A stretch of DNA of 64,000 nucleotides, taken from positions 62,001-126,000 of the forward strand of contig JAFSRN010000004.1 of assembly GCA_017446095.1 (NCBI GenBank), in the 5' to 3' direction. Positions 16,117-24,228 of this stretch are shown piece after piece. The stretch is from Eubacterium sp. (lineage in GTDB: Bacteria; Bacillota; Clostridia; Oscillospirales; Acutalibacteraceae). The notes beneath the pieces are model-generated. The model worked only from the letters and a program-made list of their open reading frames with translations. It was not told the origin of the DNA and did not search any database. Position 1 is the first letter of the stretch. Each line of letters begins with the position of its first letter. The position numbers and the translations under genes are program-made.

Positions 16117-17763
16117 TTATGAATTAATAATATCGCCAATCACCTTGCGGATTGCTTCAAGACTTGCTTTTGCACCTTCCCTGTCGGGGTCAACAATCGA
16201 GTAGTAAACCTTGATTTTAGGCTCTGTGCCGCTTGGGCGGACTGCCATCCATGAGCCGTCGGCAAAGATGTATTTAAGCACATTTTCTTTGGGAAGGTCG
16301 CGGATGCCCGTGCTGAAATCAATAATCTCGCTGATATCGGGCAGGAGTGCAGTTCCCTTTGACCTGAAGTCAACCATAAGGCTCTGGATTTTTTCCGCGC
16401 CGTCCTTGCCTTTGAGGACAAACGAATCGAGGTAATCAAGATAATACCCGAACTCGCTGTAAATATCATTGAGTCCGTCAAGCAGAGTTTTGCCGTTGTT
16501 TTTGTACCAGGCAGCCATCTGGCAAATCAGCATTGAGGACACAACAGCGTCCTTATCGCGCGCGTGAGTGCCGACAAGATAGCCGTAGCTTTCCTCATAG
16601 CCGATAACAAATTCCTGCTCGCCCGTAGCCTCGTACTTATTGATTTTGTCGCCGATGTACTTGAAGCCGGTAAGCGTTTCCTCAACCTGCACGCCGTATC
16701 TTCTGCCGATGTTCGCGCCGAGTTCGGAAGTAACGATTGTTTTGACAAGCGTAGATTTTTCATTGAGATCAGCCTTATGCATTTCGCATATGAACTTAAC
16801 GAGCAGCGCGCCTGTCTGGTTGCCTGTGAACAGCACAAAATCGTCGCCGTCACGCACTGCAATGCCCACTCTGTCGCAATCGGGGTCGGTGCCGAGGACG
16901 ATGTCCGCGCCGATTTCCTTTGCCTTTTCAATAGCAAGAGTGAGCGCTGCCCTATCCTCGGGGTTAGGTGACTTAACAGTCGGGAAATTGCCGTCGGGCG
17001 TGCGCTGTGAGTCGAGAACAGTTACGTCAAGCCCTTCAAGCACCTTGGTAACAGGCACAAGTCCCGTGCCGTGCAGAGGTGTGTAAACGATTTTGAGGTC
17101 GCTCTTTTCAGTATAAACAGACTGTTCCTTGACCGCATCGATAAATGCGGCAAGCTCGTTTTCGTAAATCGGAATGATGCTGCCGTCTGCAATATATTCC
17201 TCTTTGGTCTTACAGTCGGGGTAAATCGACTGGTAGTCCTCGATTTTATTGATGTAAGCAATCGCGTTTTTAGCATCCTCTGTGCAGAACTGGCAGCCCT
17301 TTGAGTCGTAAACCTTATAGCCGTTGTACTCTTTCGGGTTGTGCGAGGCGGTAATCATAACGCCTGCGTTGCAGCCGAGGTAGCGCGTTGTGAACGAAAG
17401 CACCGGAACAGGCACAATCGTGTGGTATGCATAAACCTTGAAGCCCTGCGATGCAAACACGCGCGCCGCGCACCACAGGAAATCCGTGGAATTAAGCCTG
17501 CTGTCGCAAGCGATGGCAACGGAAATCTCGCCGTCATTCTGCGATTTGATGTACTGCGCAAGACCGAGCGTTGCTTTGCCGACGGTGTAGCGGTTCATAC
17601 GGTTTGAGCCTGCGCCCATAATGCCGCGCAGACCGCCTGTGCCGAAGGCTAAATCCTTGTAGAATCTGTCCTCAACTTCCTTTTCGTCGGTGATTGATTC
17701 GAGTTCTGCCTTTGTTTTTTCATCAAAAGTGAGCCAGAGTTTATATTTATCCTTGTAACCCAT
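16117..17763 (-). CDS. phospho-sugar mutase (phosphoglucomutase/phosphomannomutase)
   Basis: The 548-residue enzyme interconverts hexose 1- and 6-phosphates. All four alpha-D-phosphohexomutase landmarks are present: FGTGGLRGIMGAGSNRMN near residue 40, the phosphoserine loop TASHNPKEYNGYKVY near residue 140, the metal loop GTDPDCDRVGIAV near residue 300 and the phosphate-binding RPSGTEPKIKVYY near residue 510. Length and order fit the PgcA-type enzymes of Firmicutes, which handle glucose and often mannose phosphates. It is the first gene of an operon with the NifU-like, GH38 and small membrane genes. The ATG follows AGGAG. Confidence 0.94.
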   Translation of the reverse strand: MGYKDKYKLWLTFDEKTKAELESITDEKEVEDRFYKDLAFGTGGLRGIMGAGSNRMNRYTVGKATLGLAQYIKSQNDGEISVAIACDSRLNSTDFLWCAARVFASQGFKVYAYHTIVPVPVLSFTTRYLGCNAGVMITASHNPKEYNGYKVYDSKGCQFCTEDAKNAIAYINKIEDYQSIYPDCKTKEEYIADGSIIPIYENELAAFIDAVKEQSVYTEKSDLKIVYTPLHGTGLVPVTKVLEGLDVTVLDSQRTPDGNFPTVKSPNPEDRAALTLAIEKAKEIGADIVLGTDPDCDRVGIAVRDGDDFVLFTGNQTGALLVKFICEMHKADLNEKSTLVKTIVTSELGANIGRRYGVQVEETLTGFKYIGDKINKYEATGEQEFVIGYEESYGYLVGTHARDKDAVVSSMLICQMAAWYKNNGKTLLDGLNDIYSEFGYYLDYLDSFVLKGKDGAEKIQSLMVDFRSKGTALLPDISEIIDFSTGIRDLPKENVLKYIFADGSWMAVRPSGTEPKIKVYYSIVDPDREGAKASLEAIRKVIGDIINS

Positions 17764-17792
17764 TGCAATTCTCCTAATAATTTATTTTAAAT

Positions 17793-17821
17793 ATTATAAC
17801 ATTATATGAATTGTAATTCAA
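17793..17821 (-). promoter_or_regulatory. sigma-A promoter of the phosphohexomutase operon
   Basis: TTGAAT (17816-17821) and TATAAT (17793-17798) on the minus strand are 17 bp apart. Confidence 0.72.
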
Positions 17822-17824
17822 CTA

Positions 17825-17873
17825 AAAATGAAAAAAGCATCACTTTGAAATTCCTAAACTTCAAAGTGACGCT
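17825..17873 (-). terminator. strong terminator after the 22-codon gene
   Basis: On the minus strand AGCGTCACTTTGAA (17860-17873) pairs at 13 of 14 positions with the partner at 17836-17849 and is followed by TTTTTTCATTTTT. It ends the short transcript and insulates the downstream phosphohexomutase promoter. Confidence 0.88.
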
Positions 17874-17893
17874 AATGGTTGTGCTTATTTGTC

Positions 17894-17962
17894 TTATTTC
17901 TGTACATATGCTCTATCCCCGCTGGCAAGGATTTCAGCACACTTAATAAGCAGCTTGAACAT
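17894..17962 (-). CDS. small protein of 22 residues, unknown function
   Basis: The product begins MFKLLIKCAEILASGD and ends RAYVQK. The case for a real gene rests on context. An unusually strong ribosome-binding site (AAAGGAGG) lies 9 bp before the ATG, and a TTGACT / TATAAT promoter lies about 60 bp upstream. A perfect-looking terminator follows 20-70 bp after the stop. The 374-bp gap holds no other gene. The first 13 residues are hydrophobic with two lysines and could form a short amphipathic helix, with one cysteine at residue 8. I do not recognise a family. It could be a membrane-active or regulatory peptide, or a leader-like ORF on a small RNA. Confidence 0.62.
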   Translation of the reverse strand: MFKLLIKCAEILASGDRAYVQK

Positions 17963-18017
17963 ATAAATCCGCCTCCTTTATTTGAAATAGTGAGATGTAA
18001 CATCCCGTTTCAACGCC

Positions 18018-18045
18018 ATTATATGCCGGTGGCTGATAAAGTCAA
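18018..18045 (-). promoter_or_regulatory. sigma-A promoter of the 22-codon gene
   Basis: TTGACT (18040-18045) and TATAAT (18018-18023) on the minus strand are 16 bp apart, leaving a leader of about 50 bases before the ATG at 17962. Confidence 0.75.
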
Positions 18046-18137
18046 CGGATTATACCAATAGTTTATAATTTGTTTACATTTGATTTTTGTGCAGGTTTAA
18101 CAGTGAGCGGTTATTCACTATTTGTATATTTACACAT

Positions 18138-19049
18138 TTATAGTGCAACTTGCACAATTTCGTCGTTATTTTGAGTTACAAGTAAATTCTTGCCATCTTT
18201 TGAGATTTCCCACGCTTTGCACTGCCTGCAAATATCAAAATACGGATTGTCGCAAGCAGGTGCTGAAGCACGGTTTGAGAACATAAAGCCTGACAGTCCC
18301 TCGCCTGCCGCATCCTCGTTTGTCATACCGAAGTATGCAAGCTGCGTGCCGCCGTTTGCAACGGACTCGGTGGTCGGGTCAAGGAGGAAGTTATCGCCCT
18401 CAAGTTCAGCAAGGCAAACACTCCAGCCTGCGCCGCTTGCATCAGAGGCAATCAGCGTAGACGCGCTTATGCCGCCCTGCAAGAGCAAATATGTGAGCAT
18501 TCCCGAAACTGTCTGCGCAGTTCCCTCGCCTGTCATAATCGTGCTGTAAACCGTCGCATCCTCGGCATCAGTCTTTGTAACGCCCGACGCGGTGTAGTTA
18601 TACGCCTTTATCGCAAATGCGCGCTTGCTTGCGCTGCCTGACTTGCAATCCTTTACAGCGGCGTTGACCTTCGTGGTGAAATCATCAGCCTTGCTGATAA
18701 CAAGCGCCTGTTCGTACTTATAGGTGAGTGTAACGCCCGAGCCGTCCTCGTTTTTCTTAATATCCTTAACAAGCACGTTGAGCGGAAAAGACGTATAGAA
18801 CAGCTGAATCACCTTGTCAAACAAACCAACGTTGAACCTGACGCTGCCCTCGCCCTTGCAAACCGCCTTGCACAAATCGGCATAGGCGGACACGGCGCTA
18901 GCATCATACGATGAGTATGCGCTGTCAACAACGTTATAGACAAGTTCTGCCTTTTCCTCGGTTTGCTCGTCCTTTTTTGAATCGGCGCACGCAGTAAAGG
19001 CAAATGCGATTACGGCGCAAAGTAACACCGATATTGTTTTCTTTATCAT
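18138..19049 (-). CDS. lipoprotein with a degenerate transglutaminase-like region
   Basis: The start at ATG 19049 gives 303 residues with a lipoprotein signal (SVLLCAVIAFAFTACAD; lipid-attached Cys at residue 21). Longer readings overlap the sirtuin gene. The C-terminal half, with TIMTGEGTAQTVSGMLTYLL, then GWSVCLAELEGDNFLLDPTTES, follows the order of a transglutaminase-like fold: a helix normally holding the catalytic Cys, then a His strand, then an Asp strand. Here the Cys position reads Ala-Gln and the His position is Trp-Ser, so catalysis is unlikely. It would be a surface lipoprotein of unknown role. It is the third gene after the MIF-like and sirtuin genes, one base after the sirtuin stop codon. 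Confidence 0.72.
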   Translation of the reverse strand: MIKKTISVLLCAVIAFAFTACADSKKDEQTEEKAELVYNVVDSAYSSYDASAVSAYADLCKAVCKGEGSVRFNVGLFDKVIQLFYTSFPLNVLVKDIKKNEDGSGVTLTYKYEQALVISKADDFTTKVNAAVKDCKSGSASKRAFAIKAYNYTASGVTKTDAEDATVYSTIMTGEGTAQTVSGMLTYLLLQGGISASTLIASDASGAGWSVCLAELEGDNFLLDPTTESVANGGTQLAYFGMTNEDAAGEGLSGFMFSNRASAPACDNPYFDICRQCKAWEISKDGKNLLVTQNNDEIVQVAL

Positions 19050-19050
19050 T

Positions 19051-19764
19051 TTAATTAACCTCGATTTCGGACAAAACTTCGCCCACCTTGCCGTGAATAA
19101 CCAAGTCTGCCATACTGTCGGCAGGCGTGGGGTCACGGTTAATCAGCACAAAATGCTTGCCGTTAAAGTAGCGGATAAACCCTGCTGCAGGGTAAACGTT
19201 GAGCGACGTGCCTGCAACTATAAGGCAATCTGCCGCCGCGATTGCTGACACAGCGCCTTCAATAGTGCTGTTATCAAGTCCCTCTTCATACAGCACAACG
19301 TCGGGCTTAACGGTGCCGCCGCAGACGTCGCACTCGGGAACAGGCGTGTTATTCACAATGTAATCAACGCCGAAGAACTTGCCGCACTTTGTGCAGTAGT
19401 TGCGGTGCACGCTGCCGTGAAGTTCGTACACATTTTTAGAACCTGCCGCCTGGTGCAAGCCGTCGATATTCTGCGTTACAACAGCAGTGAGCTTGCCTGC
19501 GCGTTCGAGCTCTGCAAGCTTGAGGTGCGCAGCGTTTGGCTTTGCATCAAGGAACAGCATCTTATCGCGGTAGAAATCGTAAAACTCCTTTGTGTGCTGC
19601 TTGTAGAACGTATGGCTGAGAATCTGCTCGGGCGGATAGTTGTACTTCTGGTTATACAGTCCGTCTGCAGAGCGGAAGTCGGGTATTCCGCTTTCCGTAG
19701 AAACGCCTGCGCCGCCGAAAAACACGATTCTGTGTGATTTGTTTATGATATCCTGAAGAGTCAT
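19051..19764 (-). CDS. cobB: NAD-dependent protein deacylase, Sir2 family
   Basis: The 237-residue sirtuin removes acyl groups from lysines using NAD+. NAD-binding motif GGAGVSTESGIPDFRSADGL lies at residues 17-36. The active-site motifs TQNIDGLHQAAG and YELHGSVHRNYC carry the catalytic His (near residue 115). Four zinc cysteines occur as CTKCG and CDVCGG. The nucleotide loop VAGTSLNVYPAAGFI is present. Length fits the short bacterial class. It lies one base after the MIF-like gene and is probably translated from the same mRNA; the reason for pairing with a tautomerase is not obvious. Confidence 0.93.
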   Translation of the reverse strand: MTLQDIINKSHRIVFFGGAGVSTESGIPDFRSADGLYNQKYNYPPEQILSHTFYKQHTKEFYDFYRDKMLFLDAKPNAAHLKLAELERAGKLTAVVTQNIDGLHQAAGSKNVYELHGSVHRNYCTKCGKFFGVDYIVNNTPVPECDVCGGTVKPDVVLYEEGLDNSTIEGAVSAIAAADCLIVAGTSLNVYPAAGFIRYFNGKHFVLINRDPTPADSMADLVIHGKVGEVLSEIEVN

Positions 19765-19765
19765 T

Positions 19766-20107
19766 TTAAAAATTCATATTGTTCCAGCCCCAGTGTGCAT
19801 ACTCGCTGTATTTAACGTAAGTACGCGCGGCAGGAACGCCAAGCCTTTCTTCCGATATTTTGCAGATGCGCTGCGTGAGGTTGTCGTATGCGCTGTCACT
19901 TGCCGAGCCGAAAATGGAAACATCAAACATAGCACAGTCGTCGCCGCTGCCCTTGAAGAACATATTGCTGTCCCCTTCCACACGCACCATAAGCCATGCC
20001 TCGCTCTTGCCGGGAATCGCGCAGATAGCGTTGCCGAGGTCGGATTTAACCTGCTCAATCACTTCGCCTGTAAGCGGCTTATTTGTTTTCAAATCAACAT
20101 ATGGCAT
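19766..20107 (-). CDS. MIF-like (phenylpyruvate tautomerase family) protein
   Basis: The 113-residue protein matches the macrophage migration inhibitory factor / phenylpyruvate tautomerase family in size and pattern. The start MPYVDL supplies the N-terminal catalytic proline after Met removal. The family's VRVEGDSNMFFKG strand and the C-terminal ERLGVPAARTYVKYSEYAHWGWN block are present. Members tautomerise keto-enol acids in vitro; the physiological role in gut Clostridia is unknown. It begins an operon with the sirtuin and lipoprotein genes. GAGGGGG gives a strong ribosome-binding site. Confidence 0.87.
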   Translation of the reverse strand: MPYVDLKTNKPLTGEVIEQVKSDLGNAICAIPGKSEAWLMVRVEGDSNMFFKGSGDDCAMFDVSIFGSASDSAYDNLTQRICKISEERLGVPAARTYVKYSEYAHWGWNNMNF

Positions 20108-20138
20108 ATTGTTAGCCCCCTCAAAATATGATATAATT

Positions 20139-20167
20139 ATTATAATATTCTAAATGCTAAAAATCAA
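20139..20167 (-). promoter_or_regulatory. sigma-A promoter of the MIF-like / sirtuin operon
   Basis: TTGATT (20162-20167) and TATAAT (20139-20144) on the minus strand are 17 bp apart. It is back to back with the YhgE promoter: the two -35 boxes are 9 bp apart. Confidence 0.72.
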
Positions 20168-20176
20168 TAAAAAGTG

Positions 20177-20205
20177 TTGACTTTTATTATTTTAAGTAAT
20201 ATAAT
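20177..20205 (+). promoter_or_regulatory. sigma-A promoter of the YhgE/Pip gene
   Basis: TTGACT (20177-20182) and TATAAT (20200-20205) are 17 bp apart. Confidence 0.82.
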
Positions 20206-20267
20206 ACTACCGACCAATAATTACTATTTGTATTTTTGATTTTTACTATTTGTAATAGGTGATATAA

Positions 20268-22802
20268 ATGGCTAAAAAATTTAAGAAAGAATTCAAAAAA
20301 CCTAAATTTGAATCGAAGCCGCACGCATTTATAAAGAAGTACTTTATGCTTATTGTTGTGTTTGCTATTATGCTTATACCTTCGATTTACACGGTGCTGT
20401 TCCTCGGCTCTATGTGGGACCCGTACGGCAACACAGGTAACCTGCCTGTTGCTGTTGTTAACGAGGACAGACCGATAGTATACGACGGCAGAGTTGTCAA
20501 CATAGGCGAGCAGCTGTGCGATAAGCTCAAAAAAAACGACTCGCTTGCGTTTAACTTCCCCGATGAGGAAACCGCGCTACGCGGACTTGAAAATGCAACG
20601 TACTATATGGTGCTGGTTATACCCGAGGACTTTTCCGCAAATTCGGTTACGCTTACATCCCCTAACCCGAAGAAGATGGAACTAAAATACTACGTAAACC
20701 CCGGCACTAACTACATCGCAAGCAAGTTTGGCGAATCGGCTGTCAAGTCGATTAAAGAGCAGATTAACAAAACCGTTATAAACAACTACGCAACCACGGT
20801 TTACGGCAAACTCGGCACTATTCACGACGGCTTTGTTGCCGCGGCTGACGGCAGCGGACAGATCGGCGACGGTGTTGGTCAGCTCAAAAACGGTAACCTG
20901 CAGATTACAAACGGACTTGATACGCTTTCTAAAGGCTGCCTTACGCTGAAGGAAGGCACAGGCACACTTGAGGACGGACTTAAGCAGTACACAGGCGGCG
21001 TTGGGCAGGTTGCAGACGGCGTTGGGCAGGTATCGGACGGCGTGTCGCAGCTTTCAAACGGTGTAACGCAGCTTAAGGACGGCACGTCGCAGCTCAAAAG
21101 CGGCACATCGCAGCTTGTTGCAAATAATCAGAAGCTCAACGACGGCGCAGGTCAGCTGCTTGACGGACTTAACCTTATGAGCGACCAGATCGGCGAATCG
21201 CTTACGCCCGAAAATCTGAACGACCTTGAACGCCTTGAAAACGGACTGATTGACATAAACGACGGTATCCAGACACTGCAGAAGGCGATTAACGAGGACT
21301 ATAAAATCAGCGATGAAAAGCTCGCCACGATAAAAAAAGATATTGACGAAGCGCAGAGAATCGTTAACACAGACGGCTTTAAGACGCTTTGCAGAATTGT
21401 TGCATATACAAGCATTGATTTTGACAGAACTCTGCAGCGCCTTGACATAATTGAAATGCTTGTTTCAGACGATGAAAAGCAGACGATTGAGGATGTTAAG
21501 GAGCTTATAAAAACCGTGCAGAAGGTGCAGCACCTGCGCACCCTTGTAACTCCTGAAAACGCACAGAAGCTTATAGATACTGCAAACAAGCTGCTTGACG
21601 CATACGGTCAGCTTACCAACGGCGTGCAGCAACTGTCCGACGGCGGTAATCAGGCGCTGCCTGTTGCATCAGACACGCTGAAAAAGCTTACAGGCGGCTT
21701 GCAAAGCGTGCAGTACGGTCTTGACAGAACAGTTGCAAAAGACGGCGAAACAGGTCTTATTGAGGGTATGACAACGCTTAAGGACGGCATTGCCACCTAC
21801 ACGGGCGGCGTGGCGCAGGTTGACGGCGGCGTTACGCAGATTGACGACGGTGTGGCGCAGGTCGGCGGCGGTATTACGCGACTCAGCGGCGGTGTGTCGC
21901 AGCTCGGTGACGGACTTGATAAACTCACCTCAAACAACGATAAGCTTAACGACGGCGCAGGCAAACTCAACGACGGCGCGCTTAAGCTGTACGACGGCTC
22001 GCTCAAGCTGCTTGACGGTTCGGGCAAAATGGGCGGCGGCTGCGACAAGCTGCTTGCAGGCGCAAACACGCTTGAGGAATCACTGCGCGACGGTGCAATT
22101 CAGATAGAGCAGACTAACACAGGCAAGGAATCGGCGGATATGTTCTCGCAGCCGGTTGACGCGGACGAAACGTTCCAGCGCACAATCAACAGCAACGGTG
22201 AAGCGATGAGCGCATACATGATGTGCGCAGGTCTGTGGGTTGCGTGCCTTGCGTTCTGTCTTATGTTCTCCCCTTTCAACACCTCGCTTAAGAACAGAAA
22301 GACATTCCTTCGCCATGCGGCAATTGCAGGCTTTGTGGCTGTGATTGCGCCACTGATAATGGTATCGCTGCTGTCGGCAATCAACGGCTTGCGCCCTGCT
22401 CACCCGATAGAAACGTATATGATGGCGGTGCTGGCTTCGCTGGCGTTTATGTCGATAGTCTATATGCTGAACACGATGTTCGACTCAATCGGCTCGTTTG
22501 CACTGTTGATACTGCTGTGCTTACAGCTTTCGGGCGCGGCGGGAACGTACCCGATAGAACTGTCGCCTAAGTTCTACCAGATTATACATCCGTTTATGCC
22601 GTTTACCTACGGTGTTGACGCATTTAGAAGTACGCTTTCAACAGGCAATTCGCTGTTGATTGACATAGGTGTATTTGTGGGAATAATTGTAGTTTGTGGC
22701 GTGATGACGCTGCTCACCTACGATTTAAGGCAAATCAAGCTGCGCAGAAAAGCGCACCACGAAGCGCAGAGGAAGATGCAGGAAGCAGCGCAAAGCGTAT
22801 AA
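20268..22802 (+). CDS. YhgE/Pip family membrane protein
   Basis: The 844-residue protein has the YhgE/Pip architecture: one N-terminal membrane helix (about 25-48), a conserved YhgE domain (VAVVNEDRPIVYDG, then LENATYYMVLVIPEDFS), a long extracellular stalk and five to six C-terminal membrane helices (about 660-830). The stalk contains many near-repeats of the type D-G-x-x-Q-L or G-V-x-Q-V-x-D-G (for example QVADGVGQVSDGVSQLSNGV), split by a helical segment at about 310-450. Relatives act as phage receptors or as parts of ABC-2-type or type VII secretion-linked complexes; the function here is unknown. It is monocistronic. Its terminator has been duplicated by an inserted element. Confidence 0.85.
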   Translation: MAKKFKKEFKKPKFESKPHAFIKKYFMLIVVFAIMLIPSIYTVLFLGSMWDPYGNTGNLPVAVVNEDRPIVYDGRVVNIGEQLCDKLKKNDSLAFNFPDEETALRGLENATYYMVLVIPEDFSANSVTLTSPNPKKMELKYYVNPGTNYIASKFGESAVKSIKEQINKTVINNYATTVYGKLGTIHDGFVAAADGSGQIGDGVGQLKNGNLQITNGLDTLSKGCLTLKEGTGTLEDGLKQYTGGVGQVADGVGQVSDGVSQLSNGVTQLKDGTSQLKSGTSQLVANNQKLNDGAGQLLDGLNLMSDQIGESLTPENLNDLERLENGLIDINDGIQTLQKAINEDYKISDEKLATIKKDIDEAQRIVNTDGFKTLCRIVAYTSIDFDRTLQRLDIIEMLVSDDEKQTIEDVKELIKTVQKVQHLRTLVTPENAQKLIDTANKLLDAYGQLTNGVQQLSDGGNQALPVASDTLKKLTGGLQSVQYGLDRTVAKDGETGLIEGMTTLKDGIATYTGGVAQVDGGVTQIDDGVAQVGGGITRLSGGVSQLGDGLDKLTSNNDKLNDGAGKLNDGALKLYDGSLKLLDGSGKMGGGCDKLLAGANTLEESLRDGAIQIEQTNTGKESADMFSQPVDADETFQRTINSNGEAMSAYMMCAGLWVACLAFCLMFSPFNTSLKNRKTFLRHAAIAGFVAVIAPLIMVSLLSAINGLRPAHPIETYMMAVLASLAFMSIVYMLNTMFDSIGSFALLILLCLQLSGAAGTYPIELSPKFYQIIHPFMPFTYGVDAFRSTLSTGNSLLIDIGVFVGIIVVCGVMTLLTYDLRQIKLRRKAHHEAQRKMQEAAQSV

Positions 22803-22815
22803 AATATACTTTACC

Positions 22816-22838
22816 GGCAGCCTTAAACGGCTGCCTTG
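22816..22838 (+). terminator. terminator of the YhgE/Pip gene, left copy of a duplicated sequence
   Basis: GGCAGCC and GGCTGCC form a stem around TTAAAC. The 22 bp at 22816-22837 recur exactly at 23115-23136, on the other side of the inserted element. This copy has lost its T tract. Confidence 0.75.
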
Positions 22839-23111
22839 AGGCTGTCGAAAAAGTGCATAACCACGCCGAAATACTATTTAGGAGAAATAGTAGGGAGCGG
22901 CGACCCCGACGCTCCGCGTGCGAAGCACCTGATAAAAAATATCTATGAAAACCCGCAGAAACATTAAGTTCCTGCGGGTTTTGGCGTTTCCCGTTTTTTG
23001 CTCACAAGCGGTACCGTCGTACAGCAAAGTTCGCAAGATAACGGGATTCTGCATCTTTTTCGTTCATCCTCACAGCGTGTCGAATTTGTTTCTTAGGTTT
23101 TTCGACACGCT
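22839..23111. mobile_element. 273-bp non-coding element with terminal inverted repeats, copy A
   Basis: The element is nearly identical along its length to 60634-60905. Its ends are imperfect inverted repeats (AGGCTGTCGAAAAA against AGCGTGTCGAAAAA, 12 of 14). Inside are a REP-like 27-mer (22890-22916) and a terminator-like hairpin with an 11-bp perfect stem (22948-22958 with 22972-22982). The right end folds by itself: AGCGTGTCGAA at 23074-23084 pairs with TTCGACACGCT at 23101-23111. The short reading frame beginning MKTRRNIKFLRVL is frameshifted between the two copies, so the element is not protein-coding. It resembles a MITE and occupies most of the 418-bp gap. It is flanked by a duplicated terminator. 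Confidence 0.82.
22890..22916 (+). repeat. REP-like 27-mer inside element copy A
   Basis: Begins GTAGGGAGCGGCGACCCC and ends GACGCTCCG. It is identical to the copies at 43103, 43189 and 60685. Confidence 0.9.
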
Positions 23112-23114
23112 ACA

Positions 23115-23140
23115 GGCAGCCTTAAACGGCTGCCTTTTTT
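23115..23140 (+). terminator. right copy of the duplicated YhgE terminator
   Basis: Same 22-bp hairpin as at 22816, here followed by a T tract (TTTTTT), so this is the ancestral functional terminator end. Confidence 0.78.
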
Positions 23141-23148
23141 GTGCAAAT

Positions 23149-23177
23149 TTGATTTTTTTATTATAATATGGTAAAAT
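23149..23177 (+). promoter_or_regulatory. sigma-A promoter of the SGNH pair and NYN gene
   Basis: TTGATT (23149-23154) and TAAAAT (23172-23177) are 17 bp apart, 44 bp upstream of the start codon at 23221. Confidence 0.68.
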
Positions 23178-23220
23178 ATAGTTTAGCGACTGTTTAAAAG
23201 GCATAGCGAAAGGAGTAGTT

Positions 23221-24228
23221 ATGAATAAAAAAACACCGATATCGCTTATCATTACCATTGTAGTAATTGCAATTTCTTTTACCATCGGATTTACAACAAA
23301 TCCCGACGCGGACAAGGTAGAAGAGGTCAAAGCTTCGCAAAGCGAATCGCGCAGCGTGGCTGAAAAAAAGGCTAAGGCGAAGAAGGAAGAGCAAAAGCAC
23401 CACTTCTTTTTAGCAAGGATAAGAACCACCGAGCCGCCGAAGATTAAGAAGATTAACAAGATTTCCGACGCGGCGCGCAACAAGTTCTACGGCGAGTCTG
23501 CGTTTATAGGCAGTTCCATAGGCGTTGGTCAGGAGGCGTACTTTAAGAACAAGGGCTCTGATTTCCTCGGTTCCCCGCTTATGCTTGTGACCGGCAGTTA
23601 CTCGTTCAGCAACGACAGAAGTTCCGGCAGCGGCTACAAGCTGTCCTACAACGGCGTGCCGATGATGGCAAAGGACGCGGTTAAGGCATCCAAGGTGCCG
23701 CGCGTGTTTATTGCTATGGGTACAAACGACTGCTTTGGCGGTGCCGACTACGTGTTTGACGAGTACAAAAAGTACATTGAGGGCATTAAGAAAGAGAGCC
23801 CGAATGTAGTAATTTTTATTGAAAGCACTACGGGCGTTACAGCCGCAAAGCAAGGCACATATCTTAACAGCAAGACCATTACGGGGCTTAACAAGCTGAT
23901 GGAAGAATACTGCAAAAAGCAGAAGGATATGTACTACATAGATGTTTCCTCAAAGATGCTTGACGGCAACGGATACCTTAAAACAGAGTATTCGAGCGAC
24001 AACTACGTTCACCTTTCCACAAGCGCATACGAGCTGTGGACTAACGAGATGATTGCTTATACCGACAAGCTTATGATTAAGGAATACAACGCAAAAAGCG
24101 CAGTAAAGGTTGCGGTTGAAACCGGGGCGGAATCCGCAATTGAGGAATCGCACAAGCTTGTGGACGCGCTTGACAACAGCACGGTAAAAGACAACCTAAA
24201 TAAACAGTTAAAGGAACTTGAAGCATAA
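23221..24228 (+). CDS. membrane-anchored SGNH/GDSL-type hydrolase, first of a tandem pair
   Basis: This 335-residue protein has one N-terminal membrane anchor (about residues 5-25). A charged linker follows, then an SGNH-like domain: ESAFIGSSIGVGQEAYFKNKG (block I, where a GDSL Asp is replaced by Ser), FIAMGTNDCFGGADYVFDEY (block III) and EYSSDNYVHLSTSAYELW (Asp and His of block V). It is closely similar to the next gene, so the two arose by duplication. The catalytic nucleophile is probably the serine in GSSIG. The substrate is likely a surface glycan ester, but this is inferred. Its stop overlaps the next start (TAATG), implying translational coupling. Confidence 0.8.
   Translation: MNKKTPISLIITIVVIAISFTIGFTTNPDADKVEEVKASQSESRSVAEKKAKAKKEEQKHHFFLARIRTTEPPKIKKINKISDAARNKFYGESAFIGSSIGVGQEAYFKNKGSDFLGSPLMLVTGSYSFSNDRSSGSGYKLSYNGVPMMAKDAVKASKVPRVFIAMGTNDCFGGADYVFDEYKKYIEGIKKESPNVVIFIESTTGVTAAKQGTYLNSKTITGLNKLMEEYCKKQKDMYYIDVSSKMLDGNGYLKTEYSSDNYVHLSTSAYELWTNEMIAYTDKLMIKEYNAKSAVKVAVETGAESAIEESHKLVDALDNSTVKDNLNKQLKELEA

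Noticed and set aside
20880..22070. Repeated DNA in the YhgE/Pip stalk considered as a minisatellite or CRISPR-like array
   Set aside because: The repeats are coding, degenerate at the DNA level and follow a protein pattern (D-G-x-x-Q-L). Spacing is irregular and there are no unique spacers.
22945..23166. A short reading frame starting MKTRRNIKFLRVL inside element copy A, also present at 60740 in copy B
   Set aside because: The two element copies differ by a one-base deletion that shifts the frame after 13 residues, and the frame then runs over hairpins and the duplicated terminator. The DNA is conserved, the protein is not.
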